Source: JACXTP01 sp963827905
Lineage (GTDB): Archaea > Thermoplasmatota > Thermoplasmata > Methanomassiliicoccales > UBA472
DNA length: 64,000 nucleotides
Direction of reading: 5' to 3'
Assembly: GCA_963827905.1 (NCBI GenBank)
Contig: CAWHCB010000002.1
Span: 1-64,000, forward strand
Part shown: positions 26,085-35,535 of the stretch, piece after piece
Layout of the letters: every line of letters begins with the position of its first letter
How positions within the stretch are numbered: position 1 is the first letter of the stretch
Notes under the pieces: model-generated
Seen by the model: only the letters and a program-made list of their open reading frames with translations
What the model was told of the DNA's origin: nothing
Databases searched by the model: none
Program-made: the position numbers and the translations under genes

Positions 26085-27679
26085 ATGCCCCCATCCGCGA
26101 CGGCGGCGACCACCGACAGTGGCGACATAATTGTGAAGAGGAATCCCGCCACGCTCGAGCTTGTGGGCGAGGTCCCTTGCGTGGACATCACGTTTGTTCC
26201 GATCGCCGTCCGCAAGGCCCGGCAAGCGCAGAAAGTGTGGGCTGACATTTCCTTGGACGCCCGAAGGGACAGGTTGAAACAATTGCAGGTCTGGGTGGCG
26301 GAGCATCAGCTGGAGATCGCCCGCACGGTCTGCGAGGAGACCGGAAAGCCCCGTCTCGAGGCCACGAACGTGGACATAATGTCATCCTTGAGCGTCGGCA
26401 GGTTCGCCATCGGCCAGATGGGCACTCTGTTCAGACCGAAACGCCTCAACCTGGGACGGTTGGACCTGGTCATGAGGGCCATGGGTCGCGGTTCCTACCT
26501 GCACGCCCGACCATTGGGGGTGGTCGGGCGTGATCACACCCTGGAACTACCCGTTCGGCCTTCCCTATTCCCAGACCATCATGGCCTTGGCCGCGGGCAA
26601 CTCGGTCATAATCAAGCCATCCTCCGAGGCACCCATGAGCGCGAAGTGGGTGGAGAGGGCCTGTCTGACCTGCGGCCTCCCTGAAGGATTGGTCCAGGTG
26701 CTGGTGGGGAAGGGAGGGAAAGTGGGAAAGGCCCTGCTGGCCTCAGGCGTGGACCGAGTGGTGTTCACGGGGAGCGGCGAGAAGGGCAGGGAGGTGTTGA
26801 CCGAGGCGGCGCAACGCTTGACCCCGGTCACCCTGGAGCTGGGCGGGAAGGACCCCTTCATCGTGCTGGAGGACGCGGACCTGGAGCGAACGGTGAGGGG
26901 GGCGGTCTGGGGGGCCTTCGTGAACGCTGGACAGACATGCGCGGGTGTTAAGCGCATCTACGTGCAACGGAAGATATCGGAACGGTTCACGGAAGCGATG
27001 GCGATGCAAGCTTCCAGACTGAAGATGGGTTGGGGATGGGACGACCCGGATGTCAGCATGGGGCCGCTCATCAGCGAAAAGGCCTTGCGCGAGATCGAGA
27101 CGGCCGTGTCCCTGGCCATGGAGCAAGGGGCCCGGTGCGTCACAGGTGGGAGGCGTCATCCGACCTTGTCCGGTCATTTCTTTGAGCCCACCATACTGGT
27201 TGACGCAAAGCAGGACATGGATATCGTTCAGCAGGAGGTCTTCGGACCGATCGTCACCATCATCCCCTTCGACAGCGACGAGGAGGCATTGGCCCTGGCG
27301 GCGGACTGTCCATACGCGCTCAACGCCTCCATCTGGACCCGTGACCTTTCACGAGGGAGGGGATTGGCGGAGAGATTGCCAGGTGGCACAGCGGTCGTCA
27401 ACAACACTCCCTACACCTTCGGGATCGGGGAGACTCCTTGGGGTGGTAGCGGGGAGAGCGGCTTCGGAAGGACGCATGGCCAACTTGGGCTCTTGGAACT
27501 GGTGGAGACGCACCACGTGCATTGGGACAAGGGAGGCTATGCGCAGGACATCTGGTGGAGCCCTTACGATCAGGAGAAGCGCGAGGCGGGGGAGGCCTTG
27601 GTCAACCGATCTGTTCGGGAAGGAGGGAGGGTCGGCCCTGTTCAAGATGATGAGACATCGACGGCTCATGAAGAGATGA
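26085..27679 (+). CDS. Aldehyde dehydrogenase family protein (two frameshifts)
   Basis: An NAD(P)-dependent aldehyde dehydrogenase. The N-terminus MPPSATAATTDSGDIIVKRN runs into the helical region. Near 26527 GGG should probably be GG, after which VITPWNYPFGLPYSQTIMAL and the cofactor motif VVFTGSGEKGREV follow. Catalytic Glu is in TLELGGKDP, and catalytic Cys in NAGQTCAGVKR. A second extra base near 27611 separates the body from the correct C-terminus LFGKEGGSALFKMMRHRRLM, which ends at 27679. About 530 residues after correction. It follows the flavoprotein gene by about 60 bases on the same strand. Confidence 0.9.
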
Positions 27680-27682
27680 GCC

Positions 27683-28895
27683 TCACTTCACCTTGCTCAG
27701 TCGAATGGACTGACCTTGGGCCTTTATCCTCTGCTTGACCAGCTTCCACAGGTCACCATCTTCGGGGATGTCATCGAAGAGGGCCATGTCGCCCTCCCCC
27801 AGGACCTGGTTCATTACCAGGCCAGAGATGAGAGCTCTCTGATGGCCGGTCAGTCCCTCGATGGTCCATATCAGGACCAGCGCATCGCGCAGGTCGCTCC
27901 CCAATGACATCTCGGTACCCACCAGCTCACGGACTGCGCCGTCGTAGCCCCTCAAGGCCTCGACGCCGTTGATGACCGCCTCAGCGGCCACATCGCCAGC
28001 GCATCCCCCGCACAGGTAGGCGGGCATGATGCCCTCGCCCACGAAGGCCAAGGTCTGACCGGCGGCATCCCCGGCGAAGAGGACGTTTCCTTTACACGGG
28101 CCGCCTTCGAAATCAGGCACTGGTGCGTCGCCGGTCTTGACCTCCAGGATGCACCGGTCATCGAAATAGCTGGAAATGATGGGATGCTGCACGATCCAGT
28201 CCAACAAAGCATCCCGACGGGAAAGTCGCTTCCCCACCTGGCCGAAGCCGACATTGGCCCGACGGTCCCCTTTGGGGATCACCCATCCGTATCCGAGACC
28301 GATCTCAGGCTCGATGAATATCTGCATGCAGGGCGGCAATTTGCGTTTGGACACCATCTCGAACTCCACCCCGGTGGCCAGGTCGGTGCGGTCGAACCCG
28401 TTGCGGCCCATCAGTCTCCCCACCGTGGAATGCACCCCGTCCGCGGCCACTACCACCTTCGGTTCGATCTCGACCTCCCTGCCTCTCATCCTCACCTTGG
28501 CGCTCAGCACTTGGTCCCCGTCCCGCTCCAGGTCGATGAGGCAGGTGTCAGCCTGCACACCCGCGCCTAAGACGAGCCGCCTCCTCAGCCAGGAACTTGT
28601 CGAACATCTTCCTTTCCACGGTCACGCCCTTCCAATAGGGGGACCGGTTGTCCAAGGTCCACTTCCGGTCCAGGACGAATCGCGTGAAATCTTGTCGATA
28701 GGCGATCGCAGCCGGCGGCAGACGCAGCCCGCTCTGCTTGAGCAAGGAGGCGCTGACCACCTCACCGCATTGCACTGGCGTCCCTATCTCCTTCTTCCTG
28801 TCGATGACCAGGGTCCTGGCCCCTCTCTTTGCGGAGCTAGCCCCCGCCGCGCAACCCGCTGGTCCCGCCCCAACAATGAGAACGTCGCAATCCAT
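27683..28895 (-). CDS. Geranylgeranyl reductase family flavoprotein 1 (frameshifted)
   Basis: A FAD-dependent reductase of the family that saturates geranylgeranyl chains of archaeal ether lipids. The N-terminus MDCDVLIVGAGPAGCAAGAS holds the dinucleotide-binding fold, and the family Cys-Gly-Glu motif appears in GTPVQCGEVV. C-terminal parts include VVAADGVHSTVGRLMGRNGF and the second FAD motif GNVLFAGDAAGQTLAFVGEG. The frame is lost near 28568, where one extra base joins REARLGAGVQADT-type sequence. It starts 5 bases after the stop of a second member of the family, so the pair is probably one operon. Lipid substrate is inferred from the family. Confidence 0.88.
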
Positions 28896-28899
28896 CCTC

Positions 28900-29979
28900 T
28901 CACCACCCGTAATTGCCCGCCGCTCGGAACGCCAGGTATAGCGCTCGGTCCCTTGAAAACAACATCGCCATCGTGGCATTGAACCCGACATACCCCTTCT
29001 CGAACGGCTTGGCGATCCTAGCCATCTCCTCGTTGCTCATCGAACTGAGCCTCCGGTAGGTAGCGATGTCCGAGGCCTTCGCATATGACGAGGAGGTCCA
29101 ATCCCTTTGATATCGGGCAAGGTCGTCTTTGGCCAGCGCTTTCGCCGCCATGCGACCAGCGGTGATGGCCGTGCGTATTCCACCAAAGGATATCGAGTTC
29201 ACCTGGCAGGCGGCATCGCCCACCAAGCACACCCTCCCATTTACCACCCTTTCCGGCTTGGCGATGGGTATGGCCCGGCGGTGTCTTTCCATGACGCCCC
29301 CGGGCATTTGGTCGGTCCCCCGTGGGAAGCCGATCCTCGACCCTTCCTTGGCAGGGAACACCCATTTGTACCCGCCCACATAGCGTTGGTCGTAATGGAA
29401 GTGCAGGACCCCTTTCTCCGTCCGCTCGTCCGTGATGAACTGGTCCGCCCAGATCAGCCCAGGCACCAGCTCGGGGAAGATACTTCGCCCTCACCTTGGA
29501 ACGGGCACCGTCCGCCCCGATGACATGATCGGTCGTCATCGTCTCCCCCGAGGCCATATGGACCTCCATACCCGGTCCGTTGCCCACGATGCGGGTCACG
29601 CTGTCGTCGATCATCACCCCGCCCATTTCCAGGAACCTGCCCTTCATTCGCTCCAACAGGGCGACCCGGTCGATGATGGCGCCTTTGACCTTGACCCTCA
29701 CATCTATATCGCCAGGCCAATGCTCCTCGACGGTGGTTATGGGCTGTTCTATCAGACCTTCCAGTAGGGTAGACCGATCCCCTTCAATCCGGCCTGGGAT
29801 ATCCCTTCCCCGCACATGCGGTGGTAATGGGCGAACCTATCGTCCTGGAGACGTTCCACCAGGGCCACCTTGAGCTTGGAAGCGAGCAGCAGGTGGTAGG
29901 CGGCCGATGCCCCGCCCGGACCTGCGCCGATGATGACCACGTCATGATGGGGCAGCCCGGCACCCCCGGTATTGGGCAT
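28900..29979 (-). CDS. Geranylgeranyl reductase family flavoprotein 2 (frameshifted)
   Basis: A second FAD reductase of the geranylgeranyl reductase type. The fragments are the FAD motif VVIIGAGPGGASAAYHLLLA, the CGE motif in YHRMCGEGISQAGLKGIG, a middle part LLEGLIEQPITTVEEHWPGD, and a C-terminal part with VCLVGDAACQVNSISFGGIR. They lie in three frames, with changes near 29770 and 29470. The start is uncertain: ATG 29979 is in frame, but this region overlaps the end of the membrane-protein gene upstream, and a further indel there is possible. Two adjacent paralogues suggest division of labour, for example different double bonds or chains. Confidence 0.83.
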
Positions 29980-30613
29980 AGCTCTCCACAAAGGAGTAAC
30001 CGAAATCGAATCCCAGGAAGGCGAACAGATAGAGGTAGGAGGACAGGACCCCCACGACGCACAGGGCGAGGATGGCGAGCTTGAGGACGGGCCGCTGCCT
30101 CATGATGGCCCATTTGACGCCCTGCCCTCCCTTGCGGTCCGCCATGTCGCTCAGCTTCTCGTCCAGGAAGGCCGCGATGAAAACGACGATGACGCCCAAG
30201 TAGCTCATGTTATCTGGGAAATAGATGAAGGAGAGCAGGGCGAAAAGAGCCGCCACCACGAAACTGGCCTTGAAGGCGGCGTTGTCATATTTTGCCGCGA
30301 CGAGCAGCGCCAGCAACAGGCCGACGAAGATGGTGGCCGAGTCAGGGTCAACGAAGATGAGCAACCCCATCCATATGCCACATGGTACCGCCAAGGCCCT
30401 GGCCTTCTTCTTGTCGAAGCAATCGGCGTCGAAGGACTCGTCGCCATATTTGATCAGGATGCCCAGGCTGACGAAGGAGAACGGGATGAGTATCTGCAGG
30501 TGGAGCAGCACCTGGTCATGCGCAAAGGCGAACAACCAGGCCATGATGGCACACATGATCGTTAGGGAACCATAGATGTAAAGCTTCTTCTTGGCGGACG
30601 CCTGGACAGGCAT
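29942..30613 (-). CDS. Polytopic membrane protein, unknown function
   Basis: Not recognised. The protein of about 223 residues starts MPVQASAKKKLYIYGSLTIM (an ATG five codons upstream at 30628 is also possible). It contains about seven hydrophobic helices, a basic loop (CFDKKKARALAVP) after the second or third helix, and a short charged loop (DEKLSDMADRKGGQ) before the last two. No catalytic motif was seen. It lies immediately upstream of, and overlaps, two geranylgeranyl reductase genes, so a role in lipid metabolism is a reasonable guess. Its C-terminus (YRGCRAAPS) may be distorted by an indel near 29950. Confidence 0.6.
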   Translation of the reverse strand: MPVQASAKKKLYIYGSLTIMCAIMAWLFAFAHDQVLLHLQILIPFSFVSLGILIKYGDESFDADCFDKKKARALAVPCGIWMGLLIFVDPDSATIFVGLLLALLVAAKYDNAAFKASFVVAALFALLSFIYFPDNMSYLGVIVVFIAAFLDEKLSDMADRKGGQGVKWAIMRQRPVLKLAILALCVVGVLSSYLYLFAFLGFDFGYSFVESYAQYRGCRAAPS

Positions 30614-30628
30614 TGCCTCCTCCTTCAA

Positions 30629-30741
30629 GCTCCATCATCTCGGACCGCCCTACAAGCGACAATGGACTATTAAAACCTCTCAAAATAATGAAAAATTATA
30701 TAAAAATATATAAAATAAAAGGTTTGGCCGAGTATCCGTTC
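30629..30741 (-). promoter_or_regulatory. AT-rich spacer: glnA terminator and downstream promoter
   Basis: On the minus strand just after the glnA stop, the sequence is T-rich with several TATA-like repeats (TTTATTTTATATATTTTTATAT, about 30697-30720). It can serve both to stop glnA transcription and to start the membrane-protein/reductase operon. No coding sequence was seen. Confidence 0.45.
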
Positions 30742-32187
30742 TCAGCAATCGTAGTAGAGGAAGAACTCCCAGGGGTGGGGGCGCAACCTGATGGCGTCGT
30801 TCTCCTTCACCCTCTTGTAGTCGATCCAGGTCTCCACCAGGTTCTTGGTGAAGACATTGCCGGCGAGCAGGAAGTCGTGGTCGCACTCGAGAGCCTCCAG
30901 AGACTTCTCCAAACTGCCTGGCACCTGCTTGATCTTGGCCGCTTCCGCAGCGGAAAGCTCGAACAGGTCCATGTCGTGGGGCTCTCCGGGGTGGATCTTC
31001 TTCTTGATGCCGTCCAGACCCGCCAGGAGCATGGCCGAGAAGGCCAGGTACGGGTTGCAGGTGCAGTCTGGGGGACGATACTCGATGCGCTTGGACTTCG
31101 GACTCTTGCTGTACACCGGTATCCTGATGGCGGCGGACCGGTTCCTCTGGGAATAGACCAGGTTCACCGGGGCCTCGTATCCAGGCACCAGGCGCCGGTA
31201 GGAGTTGGTGGACGGCGATGTCAAGGCCAGCAGGGCGTTGGAATGCTCCAGAAGGCCGCCGATGTAGTACATGGCGGTGTCGCTCAGCAAGGCGTAGCCA
31301 TCCTCGTCGAAGAAGATGTTCTTCCCGCCCTTGGCCAATGACTGGTGCACATGCATCCCAGTACCGTTGTCGCCGAACAGGGGCTTGGGCATGAAGGTGA
31401 TGGTCTTGCCGAACTCCCTGGCGGTGTTCTTCAGGATGTACTTGTACAGCATGACCTGGTCCGCCTTGGTGGTCAAGGTGTTGAAGACCATGCCGATCTC
31501 CCCTTGTCCAGCGGTGGCGACCTCATGGTGGTGCACCTCGCAATCGATGCCAGCGTCCATGAGCCTCATGACGCACTCGGACCTGAAGTCCTGCAGGGTG
31601 TCCACCGGTGGGACGGGGAAGTATCCTTCCTTGTTCCTGGGGCGGTGACCCAGGTTGGGAGTTCCGTTCCTGCCCGAGTTCCAGATGCCCTCCTCAGAAT
31701 CGATGTAGTAGTATCCAGAGTTCTGGTTCTGGTCGAAGCTGACGGAATCGAAAACGAAGAACTCCAGCTCCGGTCCGAAGTACGCGGTGTCTGCGATGCC
31801 GGTCTCCTTGAGATAGGCCTCGGCCTTCTGACCGATATAGCGTGGGTCCCTCTCGAAACGGCTCCTGGTCATCGGATCGGCCACATCGCACATGATGCTC
31901 AGGGTGGGGACCTTGCAAACCGAGTCAACGATCGCGGTGTCCGGGTCTGGCATGAGGAGCATATCGCTCTCGTTGATATGGGCGAAGCCACGGATGCTGG
32001 ACCCGTCGAACCCGTGCCCATCTCCGAACTTATCCTCGTCCAGTTTGTCCGCCGGAATCGACACATGCTGCAGTATGCCCGGCAGATCGACGAACTTGAA
32101 GTCCACCATCTTGACCGATTTGGCCATCTTAAGGACGCTATCGACCTTGCCGGCGTAGCTGTCCGCGCTCTTCTTTTTGTCTGCCAT
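30742..32187 (-). CDS. glnA: Glutamine synthetase, type I
   Basis: ATP-dependent ligation of ammonia to glutamate, a dodecameric cytosolic enzyme. The 481-residue protein has LPGILQHVSIPADKL and GFDGSSIRGFAHINESDM near the N-terminus, the ATP-binding KPLFGDNGTGMHVHQS motif, and NRSAAIRIPVYSKSPKSKRI. The length agrees with archaeal/bacterial GSI. The start ATG at 32187 has a weak AAGAG ribosome-binding site. Its long upstream region carries nested palindromes that look like an operator (see separate entry). Confidence 0.97.
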   Translation of the reverse strand: MADKKKSADSYAGKVDSVLKMAKSVKMVDFKFVDLPGILQHVSIPADKLDEDKFGDGHGFDGSSIRGFAHINESDMLLMPDPDTAIVDSVCKVPTLSIMCDVADPMTRSRFERDPRYIGQKAEAYLKETGIADTAYFGPELEFFVFDSVSFDQNQNSGYYYIDSEEGIWNSGRNGTPNLGHRPRNKEGYFPVPPVDTLQDFRSECVMRLMDAGIDCEVHHHEVATAGQGEIGMVFNTLTTKADQVMLYKYILKNTAREFGKTITFMPKPLFGDNGTGMHVHQSLAKGGKNIFFDEDGYALLSDTAMYYIGGLLEHSNALLALTSPSTNSYRRLVPGYEAPVNLVYSQRNRSAAIRIPVYSKSPKSKRIEYRPPDCTCNPYLAFSAMLLAGLDGIKKKIHPGEPHDMDLFELSAAEAAKIKQVPGSLEKSLEALECDHDFLLAGNVFTKNLVETWIDYKRVKENDAIRLRPHPWEFFLYYDC

Positions 32188-32658
32188 CTCTTACATCACA
32201 CTCTTCGACCCGGGACAGTGCTTCGAGAACGCCTAGCGATCTCATGATCGAAAAGGCACGACGGGTTGACATGTGGGCGCTGCGATCAGGAGTCTACCTC
32301 CTGGAGCCTCCATAGGTCATCAGACCTCGGCCCATGCACATCGAAGGACTCGATGATGGGATGGCACCTGACTCTGACCACACAAGCGCCCGCCAGTGGT
32401 CAACCCTGCGATGCCTCGCACAGGGTCACGGCTCGAGCATAGATAAATTCTCATAATAAACTTTTTTAACTCGACAAATGAACATTATTTTCTAAAAATA
32501 ATGTATATATGTTCATGATAACGCACGCTTAATCCCTGTTGAAAATCCTGCACCACTCCCCCAACCCATGGATGGCCAGTAGCACAGTTCATATCGATTT
32601 GTCGCACATCAAAGGAACGGACACCAAATGTTCGGTCGGCGTGCATCAATTAGACATC
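32188..32658 (-). promoter_or_regulatory. glnA upstream region with leader and nested palindromes
   Basis: About 470 bases without a gene. A minus-strand TATA-like TTTATTATG lies at about 32449-32457, predicting a transcript start near 32425 and a leader of about 235 nucleotides. A small hairpin CAGGAG/CTCCTG is present near 32286-32302. Upstream of the TATA box lies a perfect 10-bp inverted repeat, ACATTATTTT-CTA-AAAATAATGT (32482-32504). It is set inside a second 8-bp repeat ATGAACAT (32478-32485) / ATGTTCAT (32509-32516). The remainder, 32525-32658, shows nothing recognisable. Confidence 0.55.
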
Positions 32659-34353
32659 TCACTGCCAAGTATCTTTTTCCATCCCTTTCTGCACAAGCAG
32701 CCCTCTTTCTATCAGATACCTATAGGCCGAGATGGCCGCGAGGGCTCCTTGCCCCACCGCGACCGATATCTGCTTCTCCGGGACATCGCTCACGTCTCCG
32801 GCCACGAAAAACCCGGGAAGGGAGGTCGATTGGTCCTTTAACGCCAAGACCTCTCCCATCTCGTTCAATTGCACCAAGCCCCGGACCGGACTGGAGTTGG
32901 GGTCCAAACCTATCCCAAGGAAAACCCCCTCCACCAGGACGTCCTCGGTCTGCCCCTCTCCGGTCGGCTCCAAACGAAGGCCGATGAGCTTCTCCTCGCC
33001 TAGATATTCCTTCACGGTCATTGAGGCATGGACTATTACGTTCTTCGAGGCCAGGACCATGTCCTGAAGCACCTGGTCGGCGCGGAAAACCTCACGACGA
33101 TGCACGATGTGCACCTCCTTCGCCAGTCTCATCAGGTCGCGGGCGGCGGTGAGGGCCGTGTTCCCTCCACCTACCACCGCGACCTTCTTGTCTCGATACA
33201 ATGGGGCGTCGCAGGTGGCACAGAAGCGCACCCCCCGACCCAAGAACTTCACCTCGTTGGGCAGGTTCAGGCGGCGGTATTCCTTGCCAGCGCAGTAGAT
33301 CACTGCCTTGGACTGGAACCTCTTACCTCCTTCAAGGACGGTCTCGAATCCTTCCTTGGTCGCTGTTATGGAGATCACATCAGTGCCGATCTCCTCAGCC
33401 AGATGATAGCTCTCCATATGGTCCCGGAACGTCGCCGTCATGGTCTCCCCATCCTGACCGGGAAGGCCCAGGTAGTTGTCCACCTCGGATGTGTAAGTGA
33501 CCTGACCGCCCATCTTCTTCGCGACCAGGAGGGCGTCCAGTCCTTTCCTTACGGCATAGATCGGCAGCGGACATCCCGGCAGGCCCAGCTCCTATGATTG
33601 TGACATCGTAGACGTGACCCTCCTCGGACCTACCCACCTTGCGTTTCCCTTGTGCCTCGCGGAGCACCTCCTCGATCTCTCGGTACTGTTCCGGGTCCAC
33701 CGCCTTGAGGACCTGGAGGTAGAATGGTCCAGCTTCCATGGAACCCTGCAGGTGCGCACTCTCGTTTATGACGGTGTGGGGGACACCTTGTACATCATAG
33801 CGTTGGGCCAGGGCTTGGAACTGGGAGGCGTCCACCATCTCCCCTCTTATCTTATCGTTCAGGAAAGCGAACTGGTGGGCCAAGCGTACCATCCTGGGAC
33901 AATAGGGGCAGGTGAGGGTCACCATCACCCTGATTTGCACCGGGGAGTCGATGGCCCTGACCATGTCCTCCAGCTGTTGGTCCAGCTCCGTCTTCTGAAA
34001 GGACACCATCAATATGTCCTCCAACAAGGTGGGGAACTCCATTCCGCTGGTAATCCCGTAGAACTTGATCCCATAGTCCTTCTCAGCCGCGTACGATCGT
34101 GCAGGGCGCCATTTCCACGCCATAGCGCGCCGCCTCGTCCGGAGCGATCATCAGCTCATGCTCCTCCAGAACTGATGTTGCTGGACAGGGCCTGCATCTC
34201 ATGCAGGATCTTACGCTGCACATCGCTGGCATGGTCCCCTGCAGCTGTGAAAAGTACCAGACGCACCGGTGAAGGCAAAGCCTCCAGGACCTTCTTGATG
34301 TCCGCGGCGGCGCTATCCTCTATGATCTTTGTTGGAACTCCCTCTTCCGACAT
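32659..34353 (-). CDS. Thioredoxin-fold domains fused to thioredoxin reductase (AhpF-like), frameshifted
   Basis: A protein of about 560 residues with two N-terminal thioredoxin folds and a C-terminal thioredoxin reductase, the layout of AhpF and of PDO-TrxR fusions. The first fold (MSEEGVPTKIIEDSAAADIK..., LVLFTAAGDHAS) has no CxxC. The second carries CPYC in MVTLTCPYCPRMV. The reductase has the FAD motif TIIGAGPAGMSAA, redox CATC in RFCATCDAPLYRD, NAD(P)H motif VAVVGGGNTALTAARDL and the second FAD motif FFVAGDVSD. Frame changes near 34170, 34090 and 33565 are each explained by one extra base. No peroxiredoxin gene is adjacent; partners are unknown. Confidence 0.85.
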
Positions 34354-34476
34354 ATGCTCGAAATGGAACTGGATGATATCCGATAAATAGTATCGCTAGG
34401 TCCCCTTGACCGGTTTCCCGAACGGTCCGAATCGAAATAACATAAATAAAGGCGGGCCGATTCCACCTTGATCGAC
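34354..34476. promoter_or_regulatory. Divergent promoter region, reductase fusion and tyrS
   Basis: A minus-strand TATA-like TATTTATC at about 34387-34395 lies about 35 bases before the reductase-fusion start. A plus-strand CATAAATAAA at 34441-34450 lies about 27-35 bases before the tyrS ATG at 34477, suggesting a very short or absent leader. Confidence 0.5.
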
Positions 34477-35535
34477 ATGGACCTGGAGCAGAGATACAAT
34501 CTGGTCGTGCGGAACACCGAGGAGATCGTGACGGAGGAGGACCTGCGCCAACTGTTGGCGACCAAGGACAGGCCGCGCGGTTATATCGGCTTCGAACCCT
34601 CTGGCCTGGTCCACATCGGTTGGATGGTCTGCGCACAGAAGGTCAAGAACTTCGTGGATGCAGGCTTCGACTTCGTCATATTCCTGGCCGATTGGCACGC
34701 CTACCTGAATGATAAGTTGGGGGGCGACATCGACAACATCCGCACCTGCGCCAAGTACATGGAGGACTGCTTCGAGGCGCTGGGCGTGCCCAGGGATAAG
34801 GTCACCTTCGTACTGGCATCGGACCTGATGGACGACATCGACTACTGGGAGAAGGTCATGCGCATCGGCAAGACCTCCAGCCTCACCCGGGTCAAGCGCT
34901 GCCTGACCATCATGGGAAGGCAGGAGGACGAGGGGGAGATGGACTCGTCCAAGACCCTGTACCCGTTGCTGCAGGCGGCGGACATTTTCGCCTTGGACGT
35001 CGACGTGGCATACGCTGGCATGGACCAGAGGAAGGCCCATATGCTCGCCCGGGAGGCGGCGGACAGGCTGAAGTGGAAGAAGGCGGTCGCCGTCCATACC
35101 CCACTGCTATCCGGCCTGAAGGGAGGCAACCGCATGGACCCTGTCTCCGCCAAGATGTCCAAGAGCGACCCGGACAGCGGCATCCTCATTCATGATTCAC
35201 CAGAGGACATCAAGCGGAAGGTCGGCAAGGCGTTCTGTCCCCCCGAGGCGGAGGCGAACCCGGTCCTGGAGATCGTAAAATATGTCCTGTTCGAGCGCAT
35301 CGACACCTTCGTCCTGAAGCGCCCGGAGAAGTTCGGGGGCAACCTGGAGTTCAGGTCCTACCAGGAGCTCGAGGAGGCCTATGTCGCCGGTAAGGTCCAT
35401 CCCATGGACCTCAAGAACAATGTGGCGGAGACGCTGTCCGAGGTGCTCGCCCCCACCAGGGAGTACTTCGTCAGGAACCCAAAGAACTACGATGACATCA
35501 AGGTCATACTAGCTCAGGTAAAGTCATTGCGCTGA
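34477..35535 (+). CDS. tyrS: Tyrosyl-tRNA synthetase
   Basis: A class I aminoacyl-tRNA synthetase charging tRNA-Tyr. It has the HIGH-type motif VHIGW in YIGFEPSGLVHIGWM and KMSKS in VSAKMSKSDPDSG. Tyrosine-pocket residues typical of archaeal TyrRS appear in YPLLQAADIFALDVDVAYAG. About 352 residues, slightly longer than the smallest archaeal forms. The frame opens at a TTG at 34468, but the ATG at 34477 suits the TATA box. It is convergent with the DHH gene, with 3' ends touching at 35535/35536. Confidence 0.95.
   Translation: MDLEQRYNLVVRNTEEIVTEEDLRQLLATKDRPRGYIGFEPSGLVHIGWMVCAQKVKNFVDAGFDFVIFLADWHAYLNDKLGGDIDNIRTCAKYMEDCFEALGVPRDKVTFVLASDLMDDIDYWEKVMRIGKTSSLTRVKRCLTIMGRQEDEGEMDSSKTLYPLLQAADIFALDVDVAYAGMDQRKAHMLAREAADRLKWKKAVAVHTPLLSGLKGGNRMDPVSAKMSKSDPDSGILIHDSPEDIKRKVGKAFCPPEAEANPVLEIVKYVLFERIDTFVLKRPEKFGGNLEFRSYQELEEAYVAGKVHPMDLKNNVAETLSEVLAPTREYFVRNPKNYDDIKVILAQVKSLR

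Noticed and set aside
27683..29979. The two reductase genes as pseudogenes
   Set aside because: Their breaks have the same form (mostly one extra base) as those in essential genes nearby, so sequence error explains them better than decay.
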